Counted from the stretch's first letter, positions 47,311-56,641 are shown. The stretch: 64,000 nucleotides of DNA from an uncultured Pseudomonadales bacterium (GCA_943788835.1 CALSRU010000005.1:301001-365000), one strand, 5' to 3'. Made by a program: numbers and translations. Notes: generated by a model not told the origin, from the sequence alone.

Positions 47311-47533
47311 GGTATTCGGTACGTTGGTGTCAGTCGGTAGCCTTGCTATAGCAAAGCAGCTTGTATGAACTCAGCACGGCGTTACAACTGAAATGGTACA
47401 TGAAAAAGTCAGCCTATGCCTGCAGTGCTAGGGACTGCCGCATGTAATTGCTATGGGAATGCGATTTTGTACTGCAGATCCTCACCATAACAAGCCCTTT
47501 AATATTGGCATTTGCGGCCTGTGCCACGCTACT

Positions 47534-48454
47534 TTACGCTTTTCGCGAGATTACATAAGTTGCTAGCAGCCGCAGGGGTTCGGCACCAGGGCCGAGCGAC
47601 TCAAGTGCGGTGAGGGCTTCATCACAGACCCGCAGCGCATAATCGCGCGCACCGTTAAGGCCGAGCAATGCTGGGAATGTAGGCTTGTTGGCCGCCACAT
47701 CAGCACCCTGTGTTTTACCTGTAATATCGGGCGAGCCCTCAATATCGATAATGTCATCCTGAATTTGAAATGCCAACCCTAGTGCGCATGCATAGCGGCT
47801 GAGTGCTTCGCGCTGCAAGTTGCTCGCATTGGCACAAATGGCGCCTAAATCGATAGCGCACTCAATAAGTGCACCTGTTTTTAAGCGATGCATCTCAATG
47901 AGTTGTTCGAGCGAAACATTTGAGTCCACAGCAGCTAAATCAATAGCTTGGCCGCCCACCATGCCGCTAGCGCCTGATGCTCGCGCGAGCGCTTGAATGA
48001 GTTGTAAGCTTTGCCCGGTATCTTGAGTCGACGCGCGGGCGAGCAGCTCAAAGGCAAGTGCTTGGAGTGCATCACCAGCCAAAATGGCATTGGCTTCACC
48101 GAATTCAATGTGACAGGTGGGCTGCCCTCGGCGCAGGGTGTCATCGTCCATTGCGGGCAGGTCATCATGAATCAGCGAGTAGCAGTGTATTAGCTCTATC
48201 GCTGCTGCTGCTGTATCGGTATTTGTTGCTTCATGTTCGCTTAGATCGAGGCCGCAGCACTGTGCGCCCATGTATACGAGCATGGCGCGTATTCGCTTGC
48301 CCCCATTGAGTGAACTGTACTCTAGCGCGTCGAGCAGGGTCACTAAGCGCGGATTGGATTGCAGTGGCAGACGGTTGGCAGCGAATATCTGTTGCAAGTG
48401 TGTTTCGAAGCGGGGACGATAACACTCAAAATAAGCAGCGAGTGGGTCAGTCAT
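47534..48454 (-). CDS. ispA: Farnesyl diphosphate synthase
   Basis: Condenses DMAPP/GPP with IPP to farnesyl diphosphate. The first aspartate-rich motif is in LIHDDLPAMDDD and the second in FQIQDDIIDIEG. I start at the ATG at 48454 (306 residues), which overlaps the xseB end by eight bases. The frame continues upstream to 48478, but the shorter start matches the family (MTDPLAAYFE). It precedes dxs by 223 bases. Confidence 0.96.
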   Translation of the reverse strand: MTDPLAAYFECYRPRFETHLQQIFAANRLPLQSNPRLVTLLDALEYSSLNGGKRIRAMLVYMGAQCCGLDLSEHEATNTDTAAAAIELIHCYSLIHDDLPAMDDDTLRRGQPTCHIEFGEANAILAGDALQALAFELLARASTQDTGQSLQLIQALARASGASGMVGGQAIDLAAVDSNVSLEQLIEMHRLKTGALIECAIDLGAICANASNLQREALSRYACALGLAFQIQDDIIDIEGSPDITGKTQGADVAANKPTFPALLGLNGARDYALRVCDEALTALESLGPGAEPLRLLATYVISRKA

Positions 48455-48692
48455 CGATGCTTTCTGTGTCGAGGTCATTCAGTTGCAGCTCAGCATTCTT
48501 CTCGGTCAGCACTTTGATGGTTTGCTCGGCGTCGGTAAGCGCCGTTTGGCAGGCTCTAGTGAGCGAAACCCCCTCTTCAAACTGTTTGAGCGACTGCTCA
48601 AGGCTCAGGTCCCCTGTTTCGAGGCACTCAACGATTTCTTCTAGGCGTTCGAGAGAGGTTTCGAAGTCGGGTGTTTTTTTGCTGCGGGCCAT
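48447..48692 (-). CDS. xseB: Exodeoxyribonuclease VII small subunit
   Basis: The small subunit of the ssDNA exonuclease VII. The 81-residue helical protein has the family signature FETSLERLEEIVECLETGDL followed by LEQSLKQFEEGVSLTRACQ. It is coupled to ispA by an eight-base overlap, the conserved arrangement in gammaproteobacteria. Confidence 0.95.
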   Translation of the reverse strand: MARSKKTPDFETSLERLEEIVECLETGDLSLEQSLKQFEEGVSLTRACQTALTDAEQTIKVLTEKNAELQLNDLDTESIDD

Positions 48693-49296
48693 AATAGAAA
48701 TTCTTCAAAGAATGTTGAGGATGAACCGCTTGATCCCATCGCTGTAGGCTGACCAACCGGTAGATTTAGTGAGTACAAGCAGCATGCCTGTGGTAGGGGA
48801 TTTTAGCCCCTCCAGGCCTTACTCGGATAGATGACATTAGCCCGTTCAATAATTCGTTGTATCTTTTCAGGCGCATCTCAAAATGTCAATTCAACATCGT
48901 TGTTACGTGCATACTGGCTGCTTTTCTTTCACGATTAACGAACCGACCGAGTCGCACATTCCTTTTCTTGCAGTAATGCCACAAAGATCAATAAACGCTT
49001 CAGTTTTTGTGAATTCTGCCGATTCCTAACTAAACTTGATGAATAATGCATTTTGTTGGCAGAATCGTCTATGAATTGGCTAAACGGCACTAAAGAGTCG
49101 GTTTCAAAAGCGTTTATTAGAGCAGGGGCGACGTGTTTAGCTGCTCGCTCATTGTTCGGATCAATTGTTACTAGCCAGGTGCTACAGTCAATCAGTACTC
49201 GCATGAGGCCATCTTTGGCATTTGGGCGCATCGCGTGTGAATTTCGTATACCTAGCGATATGACGCTGTAATTTCGCAGCAATCGGAGTTGAATTA
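48693..49296. other. Long intergenic region between xseB and pomA
   Basis: 604 bases without a recognised gene. It holds a sigma-28-like promoter at 48999-49025 and a short AGGGG/CCCCT hairpin near 48795-48811. A minus-strand frame (48935-49309, 124 codons) and a plus-strand frame (from the ATG at 49071 to 49271) are open here, but neither matches a family I know. The minus frame overlaps both the candidate promoter and the pomA start. Confidence 0.5.
48999..49025 (+). promoter_or_regulatory. Sigma-28 (FliA)-like promoter upstream of pomAB
   Basis: TTCAGTTT, an 11-base spacer, and GCCGATTC match the flagellar consensus TAAAGTTT-N11-GCCGATAA at 6 of 8 positions in each box with exact spacing. 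It lies about 270 bases upstream of the pomA start and on the same strand. Motor genes are commonly late-class FliA targets, which supports the call. Confidence 0.55.
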
Positions 49297-50058
49297 GTGG
49301 ATTTAGCAACCTTACTTGGGGTTCTTGGGGCTTTTGGCGTCGTCGCTGGTGCTATGACCATGAGTGGCGGCATTGGCATCTACGTTGATGTGGCCTCGAT
49401 ACTCATTGTTTTTGCGGGGACCATTTTTGTGGTCTTGGTGAAGTTCAACGTCCGCCAATTTTTGGGCTGTTTTAAAGTAGCCGGTAAGGCTTTTATGTTT
49501 AAGCTGGTAGCGCCGCTAGATTTGATTGAAGAGGTAGTCGCACTTGCGGATATCGCACGTAAAAATGGCCTGCTTGCCCTCGAAGATAAAGAAGTAAGCG
49601 ATGATTTTTTAAAATCCGGTATTCAATTACTAGTCGATGGGCACGACGCTGAGGTGGTCAGACAGCTGTTAACCAAAGACATGCTCGAGACCGTAAAGCG
49701 GCATGATAGTGGGGCTAAAATTTGGAAGCAGATTGGCGATGTGGCGCCCGCAATGGGTATGGTGGGAACGCTTATCGGATTGGTGGCAATGCTTGCTAAC
49801 ATGAATGACCCATCCGCTATCGGCCCATCCATGGCAATCGCTTTGCTAACCACACTCTACGGGTCAATGATTGCCAACATGCTGGCAATACCCATATCGG
49901 ACAAAGTTGCCTTACGCAAAGAGGAGGAAGGCCGCATCAAAAGTATGATTATCGATGCCATTATCGGTATTCAGGCCGGCCAAAACCCTCGCGTTATTGA
50001 TTCCATCTTACGTAATTACTTGCCACTGAGTCAGCGAGCCGACGGTAACGATGAGTAG
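49297..50058 (+). CDS. pomA: Flagellar motor stator protein PomA (MotA family)
   Basis: The stator ring subunit that couples ion flow to rotation. The 253-residue protein has the PomA length (Vibrio PomA is 253; E. coli MotA 295), four membrane segments and the cytoplasmic loop with charged residues. The segment IGDVAPAMGMVGTLIGLVAMLANM is typical of the sodium type. It starts at a GTG (49297) with GGAG upstream. pomB follows 63 bases later. Confidence 0.93.
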   Translation: MDLATLLGVLGAFGVVAGAMTMSGGIGIYVDVASILIVFAGTIFVVLVKFNVRQFLGCFKVAGKAFMFKLVAPLDLIEEVVALADIARKNGLLALEDKEVSDDFLKSGIQLLVDGHDAEVVRQLLTKDMLETVKRHDSGAKIWKQIGDVAPAMGMVGTLIGLVAMLANMNDPSAIGPSMAIALLTTLYGSMIANMLAIPISDKVALRKEEEGRIKSMIIDAIIGIQAGQNPRVIDSILRNYLPLSQRADGNDE

Positions 50059-50121
50059 GCTGGCGACGTCAGTTTTTATTCAGCCTCGGCGCTATTCAAT
50101 GAGCTTTTGTTGTGAGCGTGC

Positions 50122-51105
50122 ATGTCTGAGATAGATCAAGATTGCGATTGCCCGCCTGAGGGATTACCTGCCTATATGGCAACGTTTTCCGATCTCATGG
50201 CGCTGCTCATGTGCTTTTTTGTGCTGCTTTTATCTTTTGCTGAGTTAGACATTATAAAATTCCAACGGTTAGCCGGATCCCTAAAAATGGCATTTGGTGT
50301 GCAGCGCCAGATTTCAGCGAACGACATACCTAAAGGCACCAGTATTATTTTTCAAGAGTTTAGCCCGGGTCGCCCTGAGCCGACGCCTATTAATAGCGTT
50401 AGGCAGCATACGACTGACGAGCAACAAGAGAACTTGCAAGTTGAATGTACACCGGATCAGCTAACGACAATAAGAAGCATCAATGAAATACGTAATAACG
50501 AGGATTCCGCGTTTGTTGAGCAGCTTGCTGAATTAATTAAAGATACACGCGAGGACGCTGTTGCGCTGGCCAATGCTTTGGCTGAGCAAATCCGTGCTGG
50601 CGATGTTGAAATCGAGACGCGAGGCCGAAAAATCACGGTGCGCATTAAAGAAAAGGGGTCTTTTGCCTCAGGCTCAGCTACTTTGCAAAGTGGCTTTGAA
50701 CTTGTCTTGCAAGATGTGCGTGATGTGCTCTCGGGTATGGGCGGTAAGATTCATGTTCAGGGCCATACCGATAATATCGCTATCAGTACCTCGCGCTACC
50801 GGTCTAACTGGGAACTCTCTACTGCCCGCGCAGTCAGCGTTGCCGAAGAGCTGTTAAGTGAGGATGTCATTAACCCTCAGCGTTTTACTGTAAGTGGTTT
50901 TAGCTATACCAAACCGTTAGCTGATAATAGTGAGTTTGAAAATCGCGCAATTAATCGGCGTGTTGAAATAGTGATTAATCAAGATGAAAATGACGCGGTT
51001 GCCGAGGGTTTGCAAGAGTTGCAGCAGGCAAGCGGCCCGCCATTTCGGCAGTTGGACGTGAAGCTGACCCCGCGATTTAATGTGCAGCCTGACGAGATTT
51101 TCTAG
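50122..51105 (+). CDS. pomB: Flagellar motor stator protein PomB (MotB family)
   Basis: The peptidoglycan-anchored stator subunit. The single membrane helix (about residues 19-42) carries the ion-binding aspartate at position 24 (TFSDLMALLMCFFVLLLSF), the same number as in Vibrio PomB. A plug/linker region follows, then a C-terminal OmpA-like domain (IHVQGHTDNIAI, WELSTARAVSVAEEL, NRRVEIVI) that binds peptidoglycan. The cysteine-rich start (DQDCDCPPEGLPAYM) is also PomB-like. It is cotranscribed with pomA and converges on the amidotransferase gene. Confidence 0.93.
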   Translation: MSEIDQDCDCPPEGLPAYMATFSDLMALLMCFFVLLLSFAELDIIKFQRLAGSLKMAFGVQRQISANDIPKGTSIIFQEFSPGRPEPTPINSVRQHTTDEQQENLQVECTPDQLTTIRSINEIRNNEDSAFVEQLAELIKDTREDAVALANALAEQIRAGDVEIETRGRKITVRIKEKGSFASGSATLQSGFELVLQDVRDVLSGMGGKIHVQGHTDNIAISTSRYRSNWELSTARAVSVAEELLSEDVINPQRFTVSGFSYTKPLADNSEFENRAINRRVEIVINQDENDAVAEGLQELQQASGPPFRQLDVKLTPRFNVQPDEIF

Positions 51106-51124
51106 CGGCGTTCATCACATACGA

Positions 51125-51838
51125 TTAAACCTTTGTCCGCAGGAATTCGAGATGCACCGCATCTAGTAGTCGATGCATTAACTGATTGGCCTCTCTGAAT
51201 TGCGCTGCATCACCCATGATTTGGCTGAGTGATTGAACCGCAGGACTGCTGTCAGCGAGGTCGCTGGCGCTTGCTTGGGCTACGCGCAAGGCGGTTGCCG
51301 AATCAAATTCTAAATGGAATTGTAAGCCGATAATGCGATCATTCGCGACAAAGGCCTGGTTCTTACAAGCGTGTGATCGGTACCAATGAATGGCCCCGTC
51401 AGGAATCGCGAACGTGTCGCCATGCCAGTGGAGTGGGGTGAATGTTGCGGGTAGCACGTCAGCGAGCCAGTGCTCAGTTTGGATATTTTGGCTAACTAAT
51501 TCAACGGCAAACCAGCCTATCTCTAGGTGGGAGCTTTTGCTAACTGGTGCGTGCATGGCGGTTGCGATTAATTGAGCACCCAGGCAGATTCCGAGCATAA
51601 ATTTATTGGCATCTATGCAGGCCTTGATGAAATCTATTTCGGGTTTCATCCACGATGGTTGGTCAGTAACACTCATTGGGCCGCCGAGAATAATACAGCA
51701 ATCGATATCGGCCGGGTCTGGGTAGGCGGTGTTTTGAGTGCAGCAGTGATGAATTACGGTGTGATCATGTTGTTCGGCCCAGCTTTTGATAGCGGCTGGC
51801 CCCTCAAATGGAACATGCTGTAAAACAAGTAACTTCAT
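51125..51838 (-). CDS. Class I glutamine amidotransferase-like protein
   Basis: A 237-residue stand-alone GATase similar to the GuaA amidotransferase domain and to yeast-like gamma-glutamyl hydrolases. The nucleophile Cys85 is in LGICLGAQLIA, and the His175/Glu177 pair is in GLQFHLEFD. Upstream, IILGGPMSVTD forms the oxyanion strand. No synthetase partner is adjacent, so the physiological substrate is unknown. Confidence 0.87.
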   Translation of the reverse strand: MKLLVLQHVPFEGPAAIKSWAEQHDHTVIHHCCTQNTAYPDPADIDCCIILGGPMSVTDQPSWMKPEIDFIKACIDANKFMLGICLGAQLIATAMHAPVSKSSHLEIGWFAVELVSQNIQTEHWLADVLPATFTPLHWHGDTFAIPDGAIHWYRSHACKNQAFVANDRIIGLQFHLEFDSATALRVAQASASDLADSSPAVQSLSQIMGDAAQFREANQLMHRLLDAVHLEFLRTKV

Positions 51839-52020
51839 TACTTAAGTATAGGCTTGAGCCGAGGCTTACGCTGTAAAATCTATCTCGCAAATCAGTGGGT
51901 CAAGGTAGCCATTGATTTAATGTGTGCCCGATTCGTTGTTTAATTATGAGTTTTTGCCAGTTAAACTGAAGTTTTGAAATGGCATAACTAATTGTTAAAC
52001 ACATGGGTTGAGTTGCTGTT

Positions 52021-52647
52021 GTGAATGATGAAGATATAAATGACGAGGGGGCTTTTTTTCGCGATCAATTAGCGGATATAAAGCCCTTAAAAAAAACTAA
52101 TAAAGCATCAATTAGGAAGCCTCCGCCTAGCCCCGAGCAGTTGGCTTTGGCGCGAAAGCGCGCTGAAGTTGGTTTGCATGAGGATTATGTTACCGAGGGC
52201 GCTACCGGAGAGAGTTATGTATCAGACGATTATGTCGATATGCTCAAGCCCGATGATTTTCTTGATTATAAAAAGCCGGGTGTGCAAGATGGTGTATTCA
52301 AAAAGTTGCGGTTGGGCAAGTATGTAATTGACGGCCGCCTTGATTTACACCGCAAAACGGTTAAGCAAGCACGTGCAGAGGTTTTCAGTTTTGTACGGGA
52401 GGCGATGACTTATGACTCGCGAACGTTGTTAATTCTTCATGGTAAAGGCGAGCGCAACGTGGAGCGCCCGGCAGTGCTTAAAAGTTATGTTGCAAAGTGG
52501 CTCAAAGAGTTGCCTGAAGTACTGGCTTTTCATACCGCGCAGCAACGGCATGGCGGCTTGGGGGCAGTCTATGTATTACTGCGCAAAAGTGAAAAATTAA
52601 AAGAAAAAGCACGTGAGGAGCACTCTGGACGGCGAGGGCTTAAATGA
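52021..52647 (+). CDS. Smr-domain protein
   Basis: A 208-residue protein with a polar N-terminal half and a C-terminal Smr (MutS2-like) nuclease domain: DLHRKTVKQARAEVFSF, LLILHGKGERN, and AFHTAQQRHGGLGAVYVLL. It resembles the E. coli SmrB (YfcN)/SmrA group; SmrB cleaves mRNA at collided ribosomes, and that role is a reasonable inference. It starts with GTG at 52021 without a strong ribosome binding site. A NYN-domain gene follows 37 bases later. Confidence 0.88.
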   Translation: MNDEDINDEGAFFRDQLADIKPLKKTNKASIRKPPPSPEQLALARKRAEVGLHEDYVTEGATGESYVSDDYVDMLKPDDFLDYKKPGVQDGVFKKLRLGKYVIDGRLDLHRKTVKQARAEVFSFVREAMTYDSRTLLILHGKGERNVERPAVLKSYVAKWLKELPEVLAFHTAQQRHGGLGAVYVLLRKSEKLKEKAREEHSGRRGLK

Positions 52648-52684
52648 ACTTTGATGGCGCAGGCTTCAATAAGGTTTTTGTTTT

Positions 52685-53182
52685 ATGCAGAAGGTAGTGA
52701 TCTTGGCTGATGTGCAAAACATCTACTATACGACCAGAGAAGTAATGGGCTGCAACTTTGATTACAACCAGTTTTGGGCGCAGGCGACAGCCAATAGGCA
52801 GGTGGTTAGAGCCTTCGCTTATGCGGTTGATCGAAATGACGAAAAACAAAAGCAATTTCAAAATATATTAAGAGCAATCGGCTTTGACGTTAAACTCAAG
52901 CCACTCATACAGCGCTCAGATGGTTCGGCCAAGGGCGACTGGGATGTAGGTATAACCATTGATGCACTTGATTATGTAGATCAGGCAGATGTCGTGGTAT
53001 TAGCTTCTGGCGATGGTGATTTTGCTTTGCTTGTTGATAGGCTTAAAAAAAAGCAGGGGCTTGTGGTGGACGTTTATGGTGTCGAGCAGTTAAGCGCTGC
53101 ATCACTCATTCAATCGGCAACGCATTTTTTCCCCATTAAAGGCAGCTTATTGCTACAAAAATCAGCGCTACCCAACTCATGA
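52685..53182 (+). CDS. NYN-domain (LabA/DUF88) putative ribonuclease
   Basis: A 165-residue PIN-like protein. Acidic residues in ILADVQNIYY (D9, with N12), GDWDVGITIDAL and VLASGDGDFALLVD form the expected metal site of NYN nucleases. It follows the Smr gene by 37 bases on the same strand, so two predicted RNA-acting proteins may be cotranscribed. The target RNA is unknown. Confidence 0.88.
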   Translation: MQKVVILADVQNIYYTTREVMGCNFDYNQFWAQATANRQVVRAFAYAVDRNDEKQKQFQNILRAIGFDVKLKPLIQRSDGSAKGDWDVGITIDALDYVDQADVVVLASGDGDFALLVDRLKKKQGLVVDVYGVEQLSAASLIQSATHFFPIKGSLLLQKSALPNS

Positions 53183-53195
53183 GTCGGGCGATTTT

Positions 53196-53864
53196 TTAGA
53201 AAGGCAGTTCAGCGTTTACATACTTTGCTTTGGTGGCTTGCTTAGTTAGGTTTTCAAAGGTAGTAAATGGGGAGTTAATGATGAGTCGGTTGAGTAGCCA
53301 GCCAGGTATGGCCCCATTCGGGTTCATGTGTATTTCAAAAATGGTATGGGTATTACCATCCTCTAAAGGCGTAAACTGCCAGCTTGCATTGGCCCGCTCA
53401 ATTCTCACAATGTTTTTTTCCTTGGCTGTGATGCGGATAATCTCATCGGCGACTGCCGTACTTTGCATCGTTACTTGGCCCTCGCCATTTTTGCTCCACT
53501 TTACGTGAGCGAGAACTTCGCGATCTTTTACCGGCCAAGGCATGTCGTTGTGGGTATAGATGAAAGCCTCTTGATCAGAAGGCTGGTGCTGAATATAAGA
53601 TTCGGCACAAAGGTCAGCCCACTCGGGGCAGGCTGGAGCATCGTTAATCACCGCAACTAATTTAGCAACGTTGACTGGTAGTATCGCCTCGCCGCGAACA
53701 GCTTTATATTTGGAGTTCTCAACACTGCGCAAAAAGGTTTGCACACCGTTTTTAGTAGCCGCTGGCCGCCACTCATCGGCGGCTACGTTGCTTTGCATGA
53801 AGCTGGCTAACAAGATAATGGTGAAATAAATAAGCGGCGTGTATGGGTTTTTCTTGGTATTCAT
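53196..53864 (-). CDS. Periplasmic START-domain protein
   Basis: A 222-residue secreted protein. From the ATG at 53864 it has a signal peptide (PLIYFTIILLASFMQSNVAA) and then a START/SRPBCC fold, with the segments WADLCAESYIQ, YTHNDMPWPVKDREVLAHVKW (split at the Trp) and IFEIHMNPNGAIPGWLLNRL. A longer frame from 53939 would place 25 polar residues before the signal and is unlikely. START domains bind lipids or sterols; the ligand is unknown. It converges on the NYN gene. Confidence 0.85.
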   Translation of the reverse strand: MNTKKNPYTPLIYFTIILLASFMQSNVAADEWRPAATKNGVQTFLRSVENSKYKAVRGEAILPVNVAKLVAVINDAPACPEWADLCAESYIQHQPSDQEAFIYTHNDMPWPVKDREVLAHVKWSKNGEGQVTMQSTAVADEIIRITAKEKNIVRIERANASWQFTPLEDGNTHTIFEIHMNPNGAIPGWLLNRLIINSPFTTFENLTKQATKAKYVNAELPF

Positions 53865-53995
53865 AGTTTGGTATGGCTCAGGTGGTCGTGCGTGTCGAGT
53901 GGTGGTTGTCTCGCATTGATGTGGTTTCATGCGAGTCAATTTGGCAGCGTATAGTGCATAATGACCGTTAGAAAAAGCGGGCTGATGCCGAAGCT

Positions 53996-54919
53996 TTAAA
54001 AAATGATTAGTCCATATTTAAGCAGCGTTTTAGGTAAAACGCTATCGAGGTTCTTAAGATCATCAGCTGAGACTTCAAAATAAGATAAGTTGTTGGCTTT
54101 GTAATAATCTAGCCGTCCGAATTTTGCGTTAAGTGCAGCGCCTGCGTCTTTGGCATGCCAGCATTCAATATATAAATGAGCCGCGGGTAGGTAAAAGTCG
54201 CAAGTGCCAAGCTCTCGGTCGGGTAGCTCGCGCTGGTAGGCATGAGATACCCCCATCAAGTAAAACCAATCGTCCAACAACAGATCTTCCCGATGGTCGA
54301 GCTTATGCCCATCCATTGCGCGCCACTCATCGCTTGGCGGCGCCACACTAAAGTCCAGGATTTGTTGGTCGATTGTGTCTGCTGCAGCATTTGCCTGCGT
54401 GGCTACCTTGGTAGGCTCGCTGGATGTGCGCAATGCGAGTAGTGCTGGGGCGAGGCGTTCATTGTCGAGAATAGTGCGTGGCCAAAGCGTATAAGGAACA
54501 CCAGACTCGTCATCCTCGTGTTCTTTGCCACCCAGTTTGTTGCCGACGGTTGTCAGTATCCAGCCGCGATGAAAGCGCTTTTGCCAGCCTAATTCCGCCA
54601 GTAATGCATTAAAGCGGTGAGCTGAAATGCCAAGCTCTTGACCAATTATGCGAGTGCGAAGCGGACGGTTAAACAATTCATCAAAAATAACATGTTCAAT
54701 AACTGATTCGGGCCAGCCTATATATTCACCAAACTTTTTACTGGTGACGTAATCACCCCCTTCAAATTGCCCTTTGCCGGTGAGCTTCCAAAGGTCGCCG
54801 ACGCGTTCTATCCAGCCTTTGGCGACCAGTAATTCGAAGATGGTTTTCGCGGGGAGGTCGAGTTTTTTAGCCAATGCGGATGTTGATAGAAGGCTGTTAA
54901 GTTGAAAGTTGTTACCCAT
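53996..54919 (-). CDS. Duplicated winged-helix protein with PD-(D/E)XK-like C-terminus
   Basis: A 307-residue protein I cannot assign to a named family with certainty. Residues about 5-55 and 85-135 look like two copies of one winged-helix-like module: each has a small helix pair (STSALAKKLDLPAK; IIGQELGISAHRF), then LLxxxGW, an R, WxLT and a Gly-Gly end (KGQFEGG; GNKLGG). The last 90 residues resemble a restriction-endonuclease fold: RELGTCDFYLPAAHLYIECW followed by a Lys-containing helix and YFEVSADDL. The catalytic triad would be D/E with a non-standard residue in place of Lys. It lies 7 bases from hemJ. Confidence 0.55.
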   Translation of the reverse strand: MGNNFQLNSLLSTSALAKKLDLPAKTIFELLVAKGWIERVGDLWKLTGKGQFEGGDYVTSKKFGEYIGWPESVIEHVIFDELFNRPLRTRIIGQELGISAHRFNALLAELGWQKRFHRGWILTTVGNKLGGKEHEDDESGVPYTLWPRTILDNERLAPALLALRTSSEPTKVATQANAAADTIDQQILDFSVAPPSDEWRAMDGHKLDHREDLLLDDWFYLMGVSHAYQRELPDRELGTCDFYLPAAHLYIECWHAKDAGAALNAKFGRLDYYKANNLSYFEVSADDLKNLDSVLPKTLLKYGLIIF

Positions 54920-54926
54920 GGAGCAC

Positions 54927-55346
54927 CTAGAAAGGTCTGATCACGACGAGCAAGACAATGGCAAACAGTGCAATGACAGGCGCTTCATTAAACCAACGAA
55001 AAAAGATGTGAGAGCGAATCTCGCTATTGTTGGCCAACAGTTCAATATAGCGACCACATTGAATGTGGTAGGCAACCAGGCCGACAACAAAGATTAGCTT
55101 AAGCCACATCCATGGGGCTGACCAATAATAGCTAGGATTTGATAGCGTGAGGGCCGTGCCCAAAAGTACTGCTAGCACCGCAAATGGCGTTACAAAACGG
55201 AAGAGTTTGCGCTCCATTATGCTCAATTGCGCTCGAGTTTCGGCGTGCTCAGACATGGCGTGATACACGAATAGCCGCGGAAGATAAAAGATGCCGGCGA
55301 ACCAGCACACGACAAATATGATATGGAAGGCTTTGAGCCAGAGCAT
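54927..55346 (-). CDS. hemJ: Protoporphyrinogen IX oxidase HemJ (CopD family)
   Basis: An inner membrane enzyme oxidising protoporphyrinogen IX. From the ATG at 55346 it has 139 residues and four hydrophobic helices. The conserved histidine is in MLWLKAFHIIFVVCWFAG, and the FYLPRLFVYHA and LSIMERKLFRFVTPFA segments are typical. A TTG five codons upstream is also in frame. It is divergent from argC, the order I recall for Pseudomonas. Confidence 0.9.
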   Translation of the reverse strand: MLWLKAFHIIFVVCWFAGIFYLPRLFVYHAMSEHAETRAQLSIMERKLFRFVTPFAVLAVLLGTALTLSNPSYYWSAPWMWLKLIFVVGLVAYHIQCGRYIELLANNSEIRSHIFFRWFNEAPVIALFAIVLLVVIRPF

Positions 55347-55570
55347 TCGCGCACGCTTCAATTAAGTGGGTGGGCCCTGATTATCTCTGTCAGGACGCAT
55401 ACAATGCAAAGAATGTACTTTGTTTTTGATGAGTTGAATCTTATCATCGTTTGCTACATTCGTGGGCTGTTTAAATGATGCGCCACGCCGACCGTTTACC
55501 AGCTAAGGCCGCGGTGTGTTTTCCCACAGCATGGCCGTTATTTTAAAACTCATTCTTTCAGGTAGTTATC

Positions 55571-56641
55571 GTGCAGGAATTAAACGCTTCAAACAAGACA
55601 AGCCCGCCAGTTGGAGTGGGTGTGGTCGGTGCCACCGGTTATACGGGTGCTGAGCTATTGCGTTTGTTGTTGCGCCACCCGCAAGTTGAATTAAAAATGG
55701 TGACCTCTCGCGCTGATGCCGGAGTGCGACTCGATGAGCATTGGCCTAACTTACGCGGCGAGTGCAATTTGTCTTATGTGGTGCCCGACCTCGATGCGCT
55801 GGCAGAGGCTTGCGACCTGGTATTTTTCGCTACGCCTCATACGGTTGCAATGAGCATGGCTGCTGAGCTGTTAGAAAAAGGCTGTCGAGTCATTGATTTG
55901 TCGGCCGATTTTCGCATTCAGGACATCGATTGCTGGGAGTCTTGGTATGCGGCAAAGCATCAGTCGCCAGAGCTAGTGAAGCAGGCCGTCTATGGCTTGC
56001 CCGAGGTCTCGCGCTCGCAAATGCATGACGCCGCGTTAATTGCTTGCCCTGGTTGTTATCCTACGGCGATCCAGCTGGGTTTCTTGCCGCTGCTTGAAAA
56101 TGATTTGGTCGAGCCAGATAGTCTCATTGCCAATGCAGCATCGGGTGTGAGTGGTGCGGGTAAGCAGGCTAGTGTACCCAACTTATTCTCCGAGCTGAGT
56201 GATAATTTTAAGGCCTATGGGGTGTCCGGTCACCGTCACTTGCCTGAAATTGTCCAGGGGCTGAATGCTGTCTCGAAAACGCCCGCTACATTGACGTTTG
56301 TGCCTCATTTATTGCCTATTATCCGCGGTATCCACGCAACCTTATATGCCAAGCCGCGCACGATGGATGTGGATTGGCAGAGCTTATATGAGCAGCGTTA
56401 TGCTAGCGAGCCGTTTGTTGATGTGCTGCCAGTTGGCGTCTATCCAGATACCCGCAGTGTTAAGGGCACTAATATGTGCCGTATTAGTGTGCAGCCGATT
56501 GTTCATTCCAATATGCTTTGTGTGCTGTCGGTTGAGGATAATCTGACTAAGGGGGCGGCTGGTCAGGCAGTTCAAGCCATGAATATTATGCATGGTTGGG
56601 ACGAAACACTAGGATTGATGCAAATTGCGCTTAATCCCTGA
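55571..56641 (+). CDS. argC: N-acetyl-gamma-glutamyl-phosphate reductase
   Basis: The third enzyme of arginine synthesis; it reduces N-acetylglutamyl phosphate to the semialdehyde using NADPH. The Rossmann motif [18 protein letters not shown], the active-site Cys162 in [10 protein letters not shown], and the HRHLPEI segment are present. The 356 residues include a short N-terminal extension of about 13. It starts at a GTG (55571). It is the first gene of the argC-DUF6776-bactofilin-erpA run. Confidence 0.97.
   Translation: MQELNASNKTSPPVGVGVVGATGYTGAELLRLLLRHPQVELKMVTSRADAGVRLDEHWPNLRGECNLSYVVPDLDALAEACDLVFFATPHTVAMSMAAELLEKGCRVIDLSADFRIQDIDCWESWYAAKHQSPELVKQAVYGLPEVSRSQMHDAALIACPGCYPTAIQLGFLPLLENDLVEPDSLIANAASGVSGAGKQASVPNLFSELSDNFKAYGVSGHRHLPEIVQGLNAVSKTPATLTFVPHLLPIIRGIHATLYAKPRTMDVDWQSLYEQRYASEPFVDVLPVGVYPDTRSVKGTNMCRISVQPIVHSNMLCVLSVEDNLTKGAAGQAVQAMNIMHGWDETLGLMQIALNP

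Noticed and set aside
48935..49309. 124-codon minus-strand frame overlapping the pomA start
   Set aside because: No recognisable family. It would cover both a good sigma-28-like promoter and the pomA start codon on the opposite strand, so it is probably a chance opening.
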